DNA of 64,000 nt from Closterium sp. NIES-65. Taxonomy: Eukaryota > Streptophyta > Zygnematophyceae > Desmidiales > Closteriaceae. The notes beneath the pieces were generated by a model. It was not told where the DNA came from. It saw only the letters and a list, made by a program, of their open reading frames with translations, and ran no database searches. This document shows positions 21,002 through 32,327 of the stretch, one piece after another (the stretch's first letter is position 1; every line of letters starts with the position of its first letter). Position numbers and translations under genes: made by a program. The stretch is taken from NCBI GenBank assembly GCA_948144175.1, contig CANXME010002470.1, positions 146,501 through 210,500 on the forward strand, read 5' to 3'.

Positions 21002-21720
21002 TCAGTTCAGAGCCATCCCAGCCAGCTTGCAACACTTCCAATGCTGCTGCTCCACCAGCCTCTTGGTCATCATGTCAGCCGGCTGCCCTGTGGTCTTCAC
21101 GTAGCGCAACTCAACTTCACCCGCGGTTACCATGCTCCTCGTCCAATGCCACTTCACCCTCATGTGCTTCGTGAGTCCATGCAACACGGGGTTCTTAGCA
21201 AGAGCAATGGCACCCTGGTTGCACAATACAATGGGGTTGGTCCTTGCTGCTCCTCCCCCAATTCAGCCAACAAACGCCGCTGCCACACAATCTCCCGTAC
21301 GGCACGGAAGAGTGCCATATACTCGGACTCCACCGAGCTCAAAGCTTGGTCAACCTGCTTCTTGCTCTCCCAAGCAGTTGGGCCTCCACCAACACAGCAT
21401 ATGAAGCCTCCCACACTTGTCATGTCCTCTGGTTCTGATGCATATGAAGCATCCGAGTAGGCGGTGAGGAACAAACGCCCGGGTTCAACACCATCCGCGC
21501 CCTTTTGGCGCCTTTGTGCCGCCGCCGAGTATTGCAGCCCAACGGTCAGTGTTTGGCCAAGATACTTGGCCACCCTCATTCCAGCTGCTACCTGCTCCTC
21601 ATTAGGGCATTGTACAACCCTAGCCAACTGCCCGGTAGCAAACGCGACGTCCGGTCGGGTGTTTACCGCCGCATACATGAGGCTACAACGAGTGAAATCA
21701 GCGCCTCTCCTCTTCTCCAA
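21002..21720 (-). pseudogene. Element C: RNase H end of pol (two frameshifts)
   Basis: Frames 21720-21160 and 21226-21002 give the RT-RNase H connection (YAAVNTRPDVAFATGQL), the RNase H start (AYSDASYASEPEDMTSVGGF), SSVESEYMALFRAVREIVWQ, the GAIALAKNPVLHGLTKHM segment and the terminal LRYVKTTGQPADMMTKRLV. One frameshift lies at about 21690-21715, where a few bases are missing between DFTR and SLMYAA. A second lies at about 21210, where the third acidic segment (normally CD..GA) is disrupted. Apart from these the domain is complete to its natural end just before the polypurine tract. Confidence 0.88.
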
Positions 21721-23527
21721 CGCTCTCCTCCTCTGGCCCCTTCACACACTTGAACCCAGAGGGAAAGGGAGTAGCCACATGACCTTCACTCTGGCCGAAG
21801 TTGGCAGCCAACGCCTCCAGGTACTTCCGTTGGTGCACTCGCATGCTCCGCTTCTCTACGTCTCGTTCGATGTGGAGCCCAAGGTAGAAGTTCACGTCAC
21901 CAAGGGACTTGCACATGAACTTGTCATGCAGCTTCAGCATCACCTCCTTCACAAGGTCAGAGGAGGGTGAGAATATGAGAATGTCATCCACATAAACCAC
22001 CATGAAGCTCCTCTGCTCCCCCTCGCCAAGCATGAACAAGGGGTGATCGGCCGTTGAGGGGGTGAAGCCGATCTCCTCTAACACTTCGCGCAGCTTCATG
22101 TACCATTGCCTAGGGGCCTGCTTCAGCCCATAGAGGGCCTTCTTCAGCTTCCACACTCTGCCACTACCATCATCAAACCCCTCTGGCTGCGCCATAAAAA
22201 TCTCCTCCTCAAGGATGACGTTAAGGAATGCCGTCACAATGTCCATTTGATTCACCACCCATCCTTTGATGGCGGCTCCCGCGAATAGGGTTCGCAGCGT
22301 CGTCGGCTTCACCACAGGGGCAAACAGCTCCTTGAAGTCCACCTTCTCCTTCTGCTGGTACCCCAGGGCTACAAGCCTAGATTTGTAACGCTCGATCTTG
22401 CCGTCGGCATCCGACTTGATTTTGAAGAGCCACTTGGACGTTATCGCCGTACGCCCCTCCGGTAGCTCCACCAATTCAAACGTGTCATTCTCCTCGATGC
22501 TCTTCAGCTCACTCTCCATGGCCTTCTTCCACTCCTCAGCATCACTACTCTCCAAAGCCTCCTTGAGAGTTGCTGGTTCTCCCGGCATCTCCACCGGAGA
22601 GAAGAACGCGAAGGCACACTCCTCGTAGTCACTCTCCTCGTCGTCTCCGACCATCATTGCCACTCCGGCCAGGGCTGTCTTGCCTTGCTTTCCAAGTGCA
22701 TCATAGGTCAGCCTATTAGGGGGTTGAGCTCTCCTCTTCCCCCTTCCTTCCTCCTCAGCTGCAGGGACTTGAAGGCCTTGGCGTTGCTGCGGTGTGGCTC
22801 GATTCCGTGGAGCACTCGTGGTACGGGAAGGGAGTGACGGTGCACGCTCGCTCACTTGCTGCACCTCCTCCTCTTCTTCCTCTGCATCAGTGGCCTCCAC
22901 TCCCCTATTCACAAGGGAAGATTGCCTCGTGGTTGTGCTGCCGCTGCTCAGCTCCAAAGGCAGCTCCACATGCTCCAAACCGGAACTCTTCACCTCCCCA
23001 AACCGCACGCCTATCTTCGCCTCATTCTCCGCCTTCCAATCCTTGTACATGAAGTTCTCCATGAACTTGCAGTCCCTGCTCACCAAGAACTTCTTGGTGA
23101 ATGGGTCCCAAAGAAGCCATCCCTTGCTGTTTTGAGCCATGCCCAAGTGCACGGCCCACACCGCCTTGGCACCAAGCTTGTTGTGCCGAAGATGCTTAGG
23201 CACAAGCGCCATGCACATGCACCCGAACACCCGAAGCATATCCACCTTTGGCTTCCTTCCTAGCCACTCCACATAGGGCACCCATTTTTCTGCTCCCACA
23301 TGAGTCAAGGCTCTGTTCTTGGCCACACACGCGCTCCGCACTGCATCAGGCCAGAAATAGTTGGGTAGCCCGGCTTCAATGAGCAACCCGCGTGCCGCCT
23401 CCGTAATCGTCCGATTCGCTCGCTCGGCGATGCCGTTCATTGCAGGGGAGTATGGCATGGTGAGGGAGTGCCGAATACCATTCTTCTTCAGCCACAACCC
23501 AAACTCCTTACTCAGGAACTCTCCCCC
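21698..23527 (-). CDS. Element C: integrase C-terminal part and reverse transcriptase
   Basis: Open over 599 residues from 23497 and in frame with the upstream gag-pol frame, from which only one TGA separates it. It carries the integrase Glu (NGIAERANRTITEA), the C-terminal integrase part (VDMLRVFGCMCMALVPKHLR), an acidic linker, and RT with FKELFAPVVKPTTLRTLF, VNQMDIVTAFLNVILEEEIF, YGLKQAPRQWYMKLREVLEE and the catalytic YVDDILIFSPS. It ends at a frameshift into RNase H. Family identity to A is clear but moderate, so C is a separate copia family. Confidence 0.9.
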   Translation of the reverse strand, partial: GGEFLSKEFGLWLKKNGIRHSLTMPYSPAMNGIAERANRTITEAARGLLIEAGLPNYFWPDAVRSACVAKNRALTHVGAEKWVPYVEWLGRKPKVDMLRVFGCMCMALVPKHLRHNKLGAKAVWAVHLGMAQNSKGWLLWDPFTKKFLVSRDCKFMENFMYKDWKAENEAKIGVRFGEVKSSGLEHVELPLELSSGSTTTRQSSLVNRGVEATDAEEEEEEVQQVSERAPSLPSRTTSAPRNRATPQQRQGLQVPAAEEEGRGKRRAQPPNRLTYDALGKQGKTALAGVAMMVGDDEESDYEECAFAFFSPVEMPGEPATLKEALESSDAEEWKKAMESELKSIEENDTFELVELPEGRTAITSKWLFKIKSDADGKIERYKSRLVALGYQQKEKVDFKELFAPVVKPTTLRTLFAGAAIKGWVVNQMDIVTAFLNVILEEEIFMAQPEGFDDGSGRVWKLKKALYGLKQAPRQWYMKLREVLEEIGFTPSTADHPLFMLGEGEQRSFMVVYVDDILIFSPSSDLVKEVMLKLHDKFMCKSLGDVNFYLGLHIERDVEKRSMRVHQRKYLEALAANFGQSEGHVATPFPSGFKCVKGPEEESVGEEERR

Positions 23528-25765
23528 TCAATCGGTGCGGATTGACTTGACTAGACGGTCTTGTTGCCGCTCCACCATCGGGAACCAATCCGTCTTCAAC
23601 GTTTCAGCCACGTCGCTCTTCTTGGCCAGCACATACACCCAAGTCATGCGGGTGTAGACGTCCACAATGGTGAGAAAATACTCAGCTCCAGCAGCTCCAA
23701 GCTTCAGGGGGCCCACCACGTCCATCACCACCTCATCAAGCGGTGCCTTTGCCGTTGCCTCCGAACTAGGGAACGGAAACCGGGTGAACTTGGCTTGAAT
23801 ACACGTTGGGCAGCCAAGCACCTTATCGGGCTCCCCCTTCACACGTATGCCAGCAACCATCTCATTCTTCACTAGCTGCTGCAAGAGAGGCAGGGCCACA
23901 TGCCCCATTCGCCGATGCAAGGTAAGCCAATCACACTCCCCCGTAGCCGAAGTTGGATTGGAGAATGCCGCGCTCGCAATAGCGCCCCTCATGCTGTCTC
24001 CGTACTCCTCCTCCGCTGCTGCCTCGGGGTTCTCCTCACCCTTGTGCTGCTCCTTGGCTGCTGCACCACACTTGTTATGATCACCGAGCTTGCTGGTCCC
24101 TCCAAGATTCCACTTCTTGGATTCCTTCTCCTTAGCGCGACCGTCCGCGCAATCGCCGCTACCAACCGCTTCACCTTTGGTGCTGGCGCTTGCTGCCACT
24201 TGCCTCTCCTTAGGCATAGGGACCACTGGGATCTGCCACATCTCGTTGTAGACATCCCTGTCCTCATGAAGGTCCCAAAGAACCCGATCGCCAAGCCTTG
24301 CGGTGTAGGTCTTGGCTCCCTTCGAGTTAGTGTCCATGCCGGCCTTTGCCAACCGCCGCACGGAAATCAGGTTTGCAGCAAGGCTGGGCACCCAAAGCAC
24401 GTTCTTGAGGCCCACCATCTTCCCATCAGCACCCTTGAACATGGCCTTGCCCATGCCTTTCACCTCTGCTCTCTGCCCCAAAGCCGATGTGACATGTTTC
24501 ACCGGTGACGGCTCGAGTTCGGTGAGCAAGTCCGGGCGAGGTGTCATGCTATAGGTAGCGCCACTATCAATCACCCAATAATCCAGGGGGTGTAGGGTCA
24601 CCTTCCCCACAGCTGCTGGCTCCTCAAAGCCTTCATCCTTCTCTGGACCAGCCGGTACTTGCCTCGACACGAAGTAGAATAGACCCGGGTATCGATCGTC
24701 GCTCGGGTCCTTGTCGTTGTCTCCGTTCTTCATGTTTGCAGCTCCGCCACCGCGACCGCCACGGCCTCCACGGCCTCGTCCTCTCCCTCCTCCTGCTCCT
24801 CTACCTTCTTGGCCTTGAGCAGGGGTCCAACCATCAGGGAGTTTGTAGCAGTCGCGCCACATGTGTCCGCTCTTGTGGCAATAGTGACACTCGCCGTCGA
24901 ATCGGCCGCGACCGCGTCCGTAGCTCTTGTCATTGCTGCCGTAACCGCCACTCCCGCGGCCTCCGCCGAAGTTGCTGCCACCAAACCTTCCTCCCCCTCG
25001 TCCTCTGCCTCTTCCTCGACCATATCCACGGCCGATGCTCGCTGCCCCAGCGCCATCCGCACTCGCCAACTCACGGCGGCGGAAATCCTCTTGAAGGATA
25101 GCCCGCTTCACGTCTTCGAGCGAGAGGCGGGGCAAGTCGCGATTGAGGTTGATGATCAGCGAGGACCATGATTCGGGGAGTAGGGCCAGCAACTTGGTCT
25201 TCTTTTGGAGCTCACTATAGTTCAAATCCGCTCCCTCAAGCCGCGTCAACAAGTCGAAGAATTTCTGCACCCCTTCTTCAACCGCTTCATCCTCTTCAAT
25301 TCGTAACGTCGCCATTTGCCGTTCCAACACCACAGCTACCGCCGCTGTTGCAGGAGCGTGTACACCCTTGAGAGCAGCCCATGCTTTTGGTCCCTTCTCT
25401 GGTTCACGCTGGAAAGGCTTCATGTGACGGATTTGGCTGCTCCCCAACGCTTGCCCAAGTAGGATGTAGCCTTGTGCGCTCTTCTGCACCCACGGGCTCT
25501 TCTCCGGGTCGTTCTCGGGGCGCTTCTCCGTTCCTTCCATCACCTCCAGCAGGTCATAGTGGTCAAATATGTTCTCCATTCTGAAGGACCACTCAGCAAA
25601 GTTGTCACCATTGAACTTGTCAAGGCCAAACACTCTAGGCTCATCCCTAGATGGGCCAACACTTGGTTGCACTGGCGCCATGGCTGAGTCACGGGGTTGG
25701 CCTTGAGCTTGGGCTTCTCCTCTACCACCAGCACCTCTGCCACCCCTTTCCTCATGTCCAGCCAT
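23528..25765 (-). CDS. Element C: gag, protease and integrase N-terminal part
   Basis: The ATG at 25765 (MAGHEERGG) is preferred over the upstream GTG frame that overlaps the PBS. Gag contains a capsid-like part (FDKFNGDNFAEWSFRMENIF, KLLALLPESWSSLI), an Arg/Gly-rich region, and a zinc knuckle CHYCHKSGHMWRDC (24849-24890). Protease has IDSGATYSMTPR and SLAANLISVRRLAKAGM. Integrase has LHRRMGHVALPLLQQL with CPTCIQAKFTRF (HHCC) and MDVVGPLKLG with the first Asp. The frame stops at 23528-23530 in SIRTD*GGEF: CGA has become TGA immediately after the second catalytic Asp. Confidence 0.92.
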   Translation of the reverse strand: MAGHEERGGRGAGGRGEAQAQGQPRDSAMAPVQPSVGPSRDEPRVFGLDKFNGDNFAEWSFRMENIFDHYDLLEVMEGTEKRPENDPEKSPWVQKSAQGYILLGQALGSSQIRHMKPFQREPEKGPKAWAALKGVHAPATAAVAVVLERQMATLRIEEDEAVEEGVQKFFDLLTRLEGADLNYSELQKKTKLLALLPESWSSLIINLNRDLPRLSLEDVKRAILQEDFRRRELASADGAGAASIGRGYGRGRGRGRGGGRFGGSNFGGGRGSGGYGSNDKSYGRGRGRFDGECHYCHKSGHMWRDCYKLPDGWTPAQGQEGRGAGGGRGRGRGGRGGRGGGAANMKNGDNDKDPSDDRYPGLFYFVSRQVPAGPEKDEGFEEPAAVGKVTLHPLDYWVIDSGATYSMTPRPDLLTELEPSPVKHVTSALGQRAEVKGMGKAMFKGADGKMVGLKNVLWVPSLAANLISVRRLAKAGMDTNSKGAKTYTARLGDRVLWDLHEDRDVYNEMWQIPVVPMPKERQVAASASTKGEAVGSGDCADGRAKEKESKKWNLGGTSKLGDHNKCGAAAKEQHKGEENPEAAAEEEYGDSMRGAIASAAFSNPTSATGECDWLTLHRRMGHVALPLLQQLVKNEMVAGIRVKGEPDKVLGCPTCIQAKFTRFPFPSSEATAKAPLDEVVMDVVGPLKLGAAGAEYFLTIVDVYTRMTWVYVLAKKSDVAETLKTDWFPMVERQQDRLVKSIRTD

Positions 25766-25782
25766 TGTCGAAACTGCTCCAA

Positions 25783-25797
25783 GGGGCTCTGATACCA
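25783..25797 (-). other. Primer-binding site of element C
   Basis: TGGTATCAGAGCCCC on the minus strand, two bases from the 5' LTR end; complementary to initiator tRNA-Met. Confidence 0.92.
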
Positions 25798-25799
25798 CT

Positions 25800-26627
25800 T
25801 GTTATAGACACAGTAGGCTCTAATGTGCCTAAAACGAAAGATAGAGTGCACAGTCGGATTTCTGCACAGCGGCTTCAAACGTTCATAGCGTTCTGGTGAC
25901 AGCTTCAAATAACTTGATTCAACTTGGATCTTGAGCGTCTTATTGTCGCCTACACTAGGCAATTTAGATCGCACGATTTGACCAAGTATTGACGACACAG
26001 CGTTGGTTTGAACGAACGGCACTATGGCAGCCACTATAGTCTTAGAACACAATATAGGAAGAGTTAGGGAGAGTTACGAGTTGGGAATGACTCCCAGCTC
26101 CTACATACCCCAAGAGCCGAGGTACAGTGATGTGGAACAGTGCCACACTGTCCCCAACCACGAAGGGTCTCGAAACTACCCTTCACTAGGGCCTACACCA
26201 AGTGAAATGTTACACTACACAAAGTAATGTAACTATCTTCAATATCTTGAGGTGTACACTTTTCGCGAGCTTTGAAATCACTTGAGGCTTGACACCAAGG
26301 CTCGGGCTCTTCATCACAAACTCATCCTTGAGTTCTTGATGGGTCTGCTGCACACACCTGCGACACACCGAACGTTCGACACAGGACAAAATAGAAACCG
26401 CGCACGACAAAATAGAAACCGCGCGCGAGACACAAACGACCGCGTAACACTGTCTAGCAATAACTCGCTATTGACTCAACACACACACTCGACATCATGA
26501 CTCAACATTCACACACAACTATAAGCATGAAATATATATTATCTCATGCCCTCATACCATTCCATACACACACACATGCATGCACACGGACAACAAGCCG
26601 AGTGCAAACCATAGGATTGCACCAACA
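25800..26627 (-). repeat. Family C 5' LTR (828 bp), target duplication ATTCC
   Basis: Pairs with 20133-20960. The outer flanks are ATTCC at 20128-20132 and ATTCC at 26628-26632, a clean 5-bp target duplication lying in the last codons of the A2 pol frame. The whole element is 6495 bp. Confidence 0.95.
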
Positions 26628-27829
26628 ATTCCACTCATGCGCACACAACGCCAATGAGGCTCATCCGCAAGCCTCTTTGTGAGAAAGTCTGCTGGCTGGT
26701 GGTGAGTCTTGATGTAGATCGGATTCACCGTCCCCCTTTTCACTTCCTTACGCAGCCAGTGCCACTTGATACGCATGTGCTTGTTCAGCCCATGAAGCAC
26801 AGCGTTCCTGGCGATCCCAAGAGCCCCCTTGCTATCACAAAACAGTGGCGTAGCAACCTTCTGCTCCTGACCAATCTCCTCTAACAACCTCCTCAGCCAA
26901 ATCACCTCCTTCACCCCGTGGAAAATTGCCATGTACTCTGATTCCACGGAAGACAGTGCTGTCTCCGTCTGCTTCTTGGACCTCCAACTAACAGGTCCTC
27001 CCCCAACTACGCAGATGTATCCTCCTACAGATGAAGAATCCTCCTTCTCAGAGGCCCACGTAGCATCGGTAAAGCAAGTGAGAAAGAGCTTGCCTTCTCC
27101 AAGCCTCTCCCCCTTCTCTTTCAGCACCTCAACCCCTTTCTGTTTCACCTGTGCAGATGCGGAGTATTGAACTCCAATGCTTGGGTGAGAGTTCAGATAC
27201 TTCACCACACGCTCAGCTGCATCCACCTGCTCCTCTGATGGATTCTGCACCACCCTAGCCAGCTGCCCAACCGAGAAAGAGATATCAGGCCTTGTGTGAA
27301 CAGCTGCATACAAGAGGCTGCCCACCAAGGACTGAAATTGCTGCTGCTCCTCGGCTTCAACCCCTTCATCCTCTGCAGCTTTCACAAGCTTGAATTCTGC
27401 CGGCAGGGGAGTTGCAACTTTGCGCTCATTCTCAATCCCATACTTCTCCCCCAACTCCTTGATGAACTTCTCATGGTGCAGCTTCAACCACCTGTGATTC
27501 AGATCCCTCTCCACGTGCATCCCGAGGTAGTATTTTACCTCCCCAAGGTTCTTGCAATTGAAGTTTTCCATTAGCTGCTGCTGCACCTTCTGGATCTCCT
27601 TCATGCTACTGCTAAAGAGAAGAATGTCGTCCACATAGACCAGAAACAACACCAGCTTCTCCCCCTCCCCCTTGAGAAAGAGGCTCTCATCACAGCTGCT
27701 GGTCCTGAATCCCATCTCCTCTAAAACAGCTGCCAGCTTCTGGTACCAGCAGCGTGGCGCCTGCTTCAAGCCGTAGATGGACTTTTTCAGCTTGCACACC
27801 CTGCCCGTACCATCCTCATACCCAGGCGG
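26628..27829 (-). pseudogene. Family A copy A2: RT C-terminal part and RNase H, cut by element C
   Basis: Open from 27799 through the RT active site (LVLFLVYVDDILLFSS), the connection, and RNase H with TDATWASEKEDSSSVGG, SSVESEYMAIFHGVKEV, LFCDSKGALGIARN and the ending THHQPADFLTKRLAD. The frame runs across the C insertion into the C LTR, so its last dozens of residues are spurious. It follows a TAG in place of CAG (FMT*PPGYEDG, about 27829), the second nonsense codon of A2. Confidence 0.9.
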
Positions 27830-28618
27830 CTACGTCATGAACACCTCCTCCTCTAAAATCCCGTTGAGGAATGCCGTTGATATGTCCATCTGGATAATGA
27901 ATTTCCCACTAACAGCTGCATCTGCCAACAAAACACGGATGGTAGGGGGTTTGGCAGTGGGAGCAAAGATCTCATGGAAGTCCCGCTTCTCCTTCTGCAT
28001 AAACCCCTTAGCCACCAACCTACTCTTGTAGATGGTGACCTGCCCCTTGTCGTCAGTCTTGATCCTTAGCACCCACTTGCATTGTACCGCTTTCTTTCCC
28101 TCAGGCAGCACCACTAGTTCCCAAGTCCCATTCTCCAGCAGGCTCTGGTACTCAGCATCCCTAGAAGCCAGCCATTTGTCCCTATCTGGTCCAGCTAATG
28201 CCTCCTCCATGCTAGCTGGTTCCTCTGGTGCAGGGGCAAGAAAACAGTACGCAGGCTCATCCTCCTCATCCGGGTCATAGCCATGCGGTAGAATCAGCAA
28301 TGCCTCCTCTGTCCCAAGCTGCTGCTCTGCTACATCAGCTCCCGCAGTCAGCTTCTTAGTAGCCATACGGGTACGTCCTGGCCTGGAGACGGGTGTCTCC
28401 CATCCCCTCATAACAACACCCTTCAGCATCTTAGTTTTCCCCTGCTGCTGCTCTCCTCCCTCGGATGCAGCAGCTCCACTAGTGCTAGTCTCCACATCAT
28501 TTTCTCCACCAGCAGGTGCCTCCTGTACTTTCTTTCCATCACCACCCTCTGCAGCTGCCACCTCTCCATCCTCCCACACACTAGGAGTCAGGTCCAGCTG
28601 CATGGTGATCTGCTCCAT
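27830..28618 (-). pseudogene. Family A copy A2: pre-RT linker and RT N-terminal part
   Basis: A 262-residue open frame from MEQITMQLDLTPSVW through the acidic linker, ETPVSRPGRTRMATKKL, NGTWELVVLPEGKKAVQCKW, FAPTAKPPTIRVLLADAAVS, and IIQMDISTAFLNGILEEEVF. It lies in the same frame as the pieces on both sides and is separated from each by a single TAG. Confidence 0.9.
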
Positions 28619-28621
28619 CTG

Positions 28622-31189
28622 CTAGGACACCCTGGCCTCCGGCTGTTTCTCCCAGCTCCCATACATCATGCCCTCAACAAACTTCACATCCCTGCTGTCA
28701 AACAACACACCCTTGGAAGGCTCCCACAGCAGCCATCTCTTGCTCTCAGCAGCCAGCCCCAAATGCACACACCAGATTGCACTCGCCCCCAACTTACTGC
28801 GGTAGGTCTTGGGGACGTGGGCGACTGCCATGCAACCGAACACCCTCAGCATGTCCACCGGCGGCTTCCTCCGAAGCCACCTCTTCAACGGCACCCACGA
28901 GTCATCCCCAACCTTTGTGAGTACCCTGTTCCTAGCGACGGTAGCGTGCCGAACAGCATGGGGCCACATCAAGTTGCCCAGCCCAGATTCTATGAGCAGC
29001 GCCCTAGCTGTCTCCAGAATTGTCCAGTTCGCCCGTTCTGCTACACCGTTAGACTGTGGGGTGTAAGCCGTGGTCAGCTCCCTCTGGATGCCCTGCTTCT
29101 TGAGCCAGGCCGTCATCTCAGCTCCAAGGAACTCACCACCCCGATCTGTCCTAATCCGCTTCACCACACACTCCGCTTGCTTCTCCACGAACGGCAGCCA
29201 ATCGTCCCGAATCGTGGAGGCGGCGTGATCTTTCTGCTTCAGCGGATACGCCCACATTAGCCTGTTCCAGTCATCCACTATGGTTAGGAAGTACCGCTCC
29301 CCCTTGTGCCCTTGCACCGGCAGCGGCCCCACCAAGTCCATGTGGACCAGCTCCAACGGCTTTTTGCTCCTGCCAGCCACACTATGGAAGGGGAAACGGG
29401 TAAACTTTGAGAGCAAACAGATTTCAGAATTCTCATCGGGTGGCTGTCCGTTCAGCTTCAGGCCCTTAACGGCTCCATCTTTCTCCAACTGCTTTAACAA
29501 GGGCATTGCCACATGCCCCAAGCGTCGGTGTGCCGTTGCCCAATCCGTCTCCCCAGATCTGGCCGACACTTTCACACCAACCCCTCCAACGGCGTTGCAC
29601 TCCCCCTGGGATGCAGACCCCTCTCCAGCCTGCCCCCCACCATGCCACGCCAACGCCGGCAGCTGCCACATGGATCTGTACACGTCCGTACTCTCTTGCA
29701 GATCCCATAGCACCCGATTGCCCAGCTGCCCCTTGTAAGTGCGTGCCCCATCCGTACTAGTGCTCACCCTAGACTTGCCAAGTTTACGAAAGGAGATGAG
29801 ATTGGCCTTGAGTTCAAGAACGAGGAGAACGTCGTGCAGCACCACCGGCTTGCTATCCGCTCCCTTAAACGCAGCTCGTCCCGCACCAGCCACCTTCAGC
29901 GCGTGTCCAGAGGCGGAGCACACCTCGTTGATTAGTGCAGCTCGTACGTGGTCCAGCAGGTCCTTGCGCGGCATCATCGTCCAAGCAGCGCCCGTGTCCA
30001 ACACCCAATAATCCAGGGGGTGCAGCTCTGCTCCAACCTTGGCAGATGCGTCTCCTTGCTCCCTCTTGTCTCCCACATAGAAGAATTGGCCCTCGGTGCG
30101 CTCCTTCTTCTTCTCCGCACCGCCGTTGCCCTTCGGGTTGTTGTCGGACGAATCAGCGACCATGTTGGCGCCGTTTTTCTGGTTCCTCCGCGCGCCGCCA
30201 TCCTGGTGACGATTCTGGGGGGTCCATCCATCGGGTTTCTTATAGCACAAAAACCAGGGGTGCCCTTCTTTCTCACAATACCAGCAACTCCCTTTTATTT
30301 TGCCACCAGCACCCGACTTGCCCCCACGTCCAGATTTCGCACCGCGACCCCAACTGGTACCTCCTTGTTGGTCGTTGGAGTCGTCGTCCTTCTTTGCACC
30401 GCGTCCAGCACCACCGAAGCCACGTCCTTTGCCACGTCGGCTCCCTTGCATCCCGTAGCCGCTGCTGCCGTCGTCTCCACCCCTCAGTTGGCGGCGACGG
30501 AAGTCCTCCTCCAGAATCTTCGTCCGCACCCACTCGAGCGTCCACAAGCTCTGGTTCTGCGGCAGGCTCATTCCGCTCGTAAATTGAAGCCACGATTCCG
30601 GCAGCAGCGAGAGCATCTTCAGGCACTTGGTCTGCTCCAGGTAGGTGATTCCCGCGATCGCCAGTTTCGCGTAGAGATCACGCATCTTGTCCAGGATGGG
30701 TTGCACCGGCTCTCCCTCGCTTGGGCGCAACGCGGACAGCTCCCTCTCCATCATGAGCGTCGCAGCGACGGAGGTAGGGGCGTGCAGCTCCTTCAACACC
30801 GTCCACGCCTTCGGACCGCACTCAACCTCCGGCAGCAGGTGCATGATGTGGTGACGCTGGTTCAGCTCCAAACTCTGCGACATCAAGTAGTAGCCAGCCG
30901 AGGCGCGCTCGTCCCAATCTTCCTGAAGGGCGGGGTCACTCGGTCTAGGCTCCTCCCCAACCATTAGTTTCAGCAAAACGATCTGACGGAAATAAAGTTG
31001 CATTTTCCAGGCCCAATCATCATAGCCCTCACCATTGAACTTCTCGACGGTGAAGTTTTTCAGCACCTCCTTGATCAGCGAGCCCTGGCTTATTCGCGCT
31101 CCCCTTGGCGCAGAAACACCAGAATCTTGGCTGCCGCTACGATCTTGGGCTGAAGATTCACCAGCTACCGCCGAGGTGTTGCCCACCAT
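28622..31189 (-). pseudogene. Family A copy A2: gag, protease and integrase
   Basis: An 855-residue open frame beginning MVGNTSAVAGESSAQDRSG. Domains in order: capsid-like gag; Arg/Gly-rich tail; zinc knuckle CWYCEKEGHPWFLC; protease with LDTGAAWTMMPRKDLLD; HHCC (AHRRLGHVAMPLLKQL, CLLSKF with the first Cys replaced, SEICLLSKF for NCEICLLSKF); and the integrase core HMDLVGPLPVQGHKGERYF, RIRTDRGGEFLGAEM, NGVAERANWT. One Cys of the integrase zinc site is lost. The frame ends at TAG (28619-28621) where A3, A3b, A4 and A5 have CAG. This stop is shared with A0. Confidence 0.92.
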
Positions 31190-31220
31190 AGCTACCTATA
31201 ACGAGGATCACTATAACGCA

Positions 31221-31232
31221 GCTCTGATACCA
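31221..31232 (-). other. Primer-binding site of A2
   Basis: TGGTATCAGAGC on the minus strand, three bases from L6. Confidence 0.92.
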
Positions 31233-31235
31233 GCT

Positions 31236-32327
31236 TGTTGGTGTAAGGGCCTAATAAACTCAAGCTATTAAGACTTTATCAAACTTAAAACCTCTCCTCG
31301 GGGTCACCTCCAAGGGTCCTTGGGTGCCTGGTACAAGACCAGCCCCTATACTCGGATCCGAGTTTGTAGAGAGAGGGATCAAGAGGGACTTAGTCAAAAC
31401 AGCAAGAGTACCTTGAACGTCGCGCAGCGTATCGTGCAGACCGTTGATCGGATTAAGCTGAGAATTTCCTATATCGAAGCTCTCTCCAAGAGCTTTAAAA
31501 TGAACTAAGTTGCCTCGCAAAAAGTTGAGCCATTACGAAGTTATGGCTCGGATAGCGTTTGCCTAGTGTTGGAGTGCTAGCGTACTAGCGTTGACTCGGG
31601 TAGCATTCCGCCGTTGCACCGCGTAGAAACGAAATTCCTGGAGGGAGGAATTCGATTGAATCAAATTGACTATATCCAGGTACAAACAGAGAAGGAATAA
31701 ATAGTTCTAGCTAGCAAGGACCTTGGGAATGAACCTGGGAACAACAAGGGATCATCCGAAATAATTCCAAGCAACAAAACCAACCTGGCTAGACAAAATA
31801 GCAGGTAGTAGGTTGGTAAACAACCTCTGGTTCTGTTTTTCCAACCTGGGAAAACAACAACCAGGTTCAGGTCCTAAAAACAGAACCTGTTTCGTCTTTG
31901 CCCAACCAGCCAAAAGCTGGTTCCGCTGGTTTCCCCTGGCCCGGTAGCATGCAGATACAGACAAACAACATCCAACCTTCACCTAAATTGTACCCCTATA
32001 GTGCCTGCCCTGCTACACTATAGTCAACCAAACAAAACAGTACAATTTGGAGTTGGATAGAACTCAATCTGCATAATCAATTCAACCGAACCGCAAAGCT
32101 TCCATCTTGGGTTCCTTTGCGAGCTCGTCCTTTCTGCTTGTACTGTTCATATCGCGTACAATGTTGTGCCGAAGCGCATAATGCGCGAGTACCTGCAAAT
32201 GCTTCAAGCGAAAATTGCGAAAGCAAACAAACACACGAACATTCCATTCACACCCAAATGCATTCGCACACGCATACTCATACAAACAGACGGCAGGATG
32301 TCGTGCAATGTGAATTTGCACCCAACA
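31236..32327 (-). repeat. Family A LTR L6, 5' LTR of A2
   Basis: A 1092-bp LTR with intact ends. Its outer flank is GGCAT (32328-32332), which pairs with GACAT at 18928-18932 with one transition. Joining the two B1 flanks after removing A2 gives AEMT then SWNFTGTY in one frame. Confidence 0.93.

Noticed and set aside
23847-25171. Antisense frames over element C gag (up to 202 codons)
   Set aside because: Shadows of the gag-protease frame on the minus strand.
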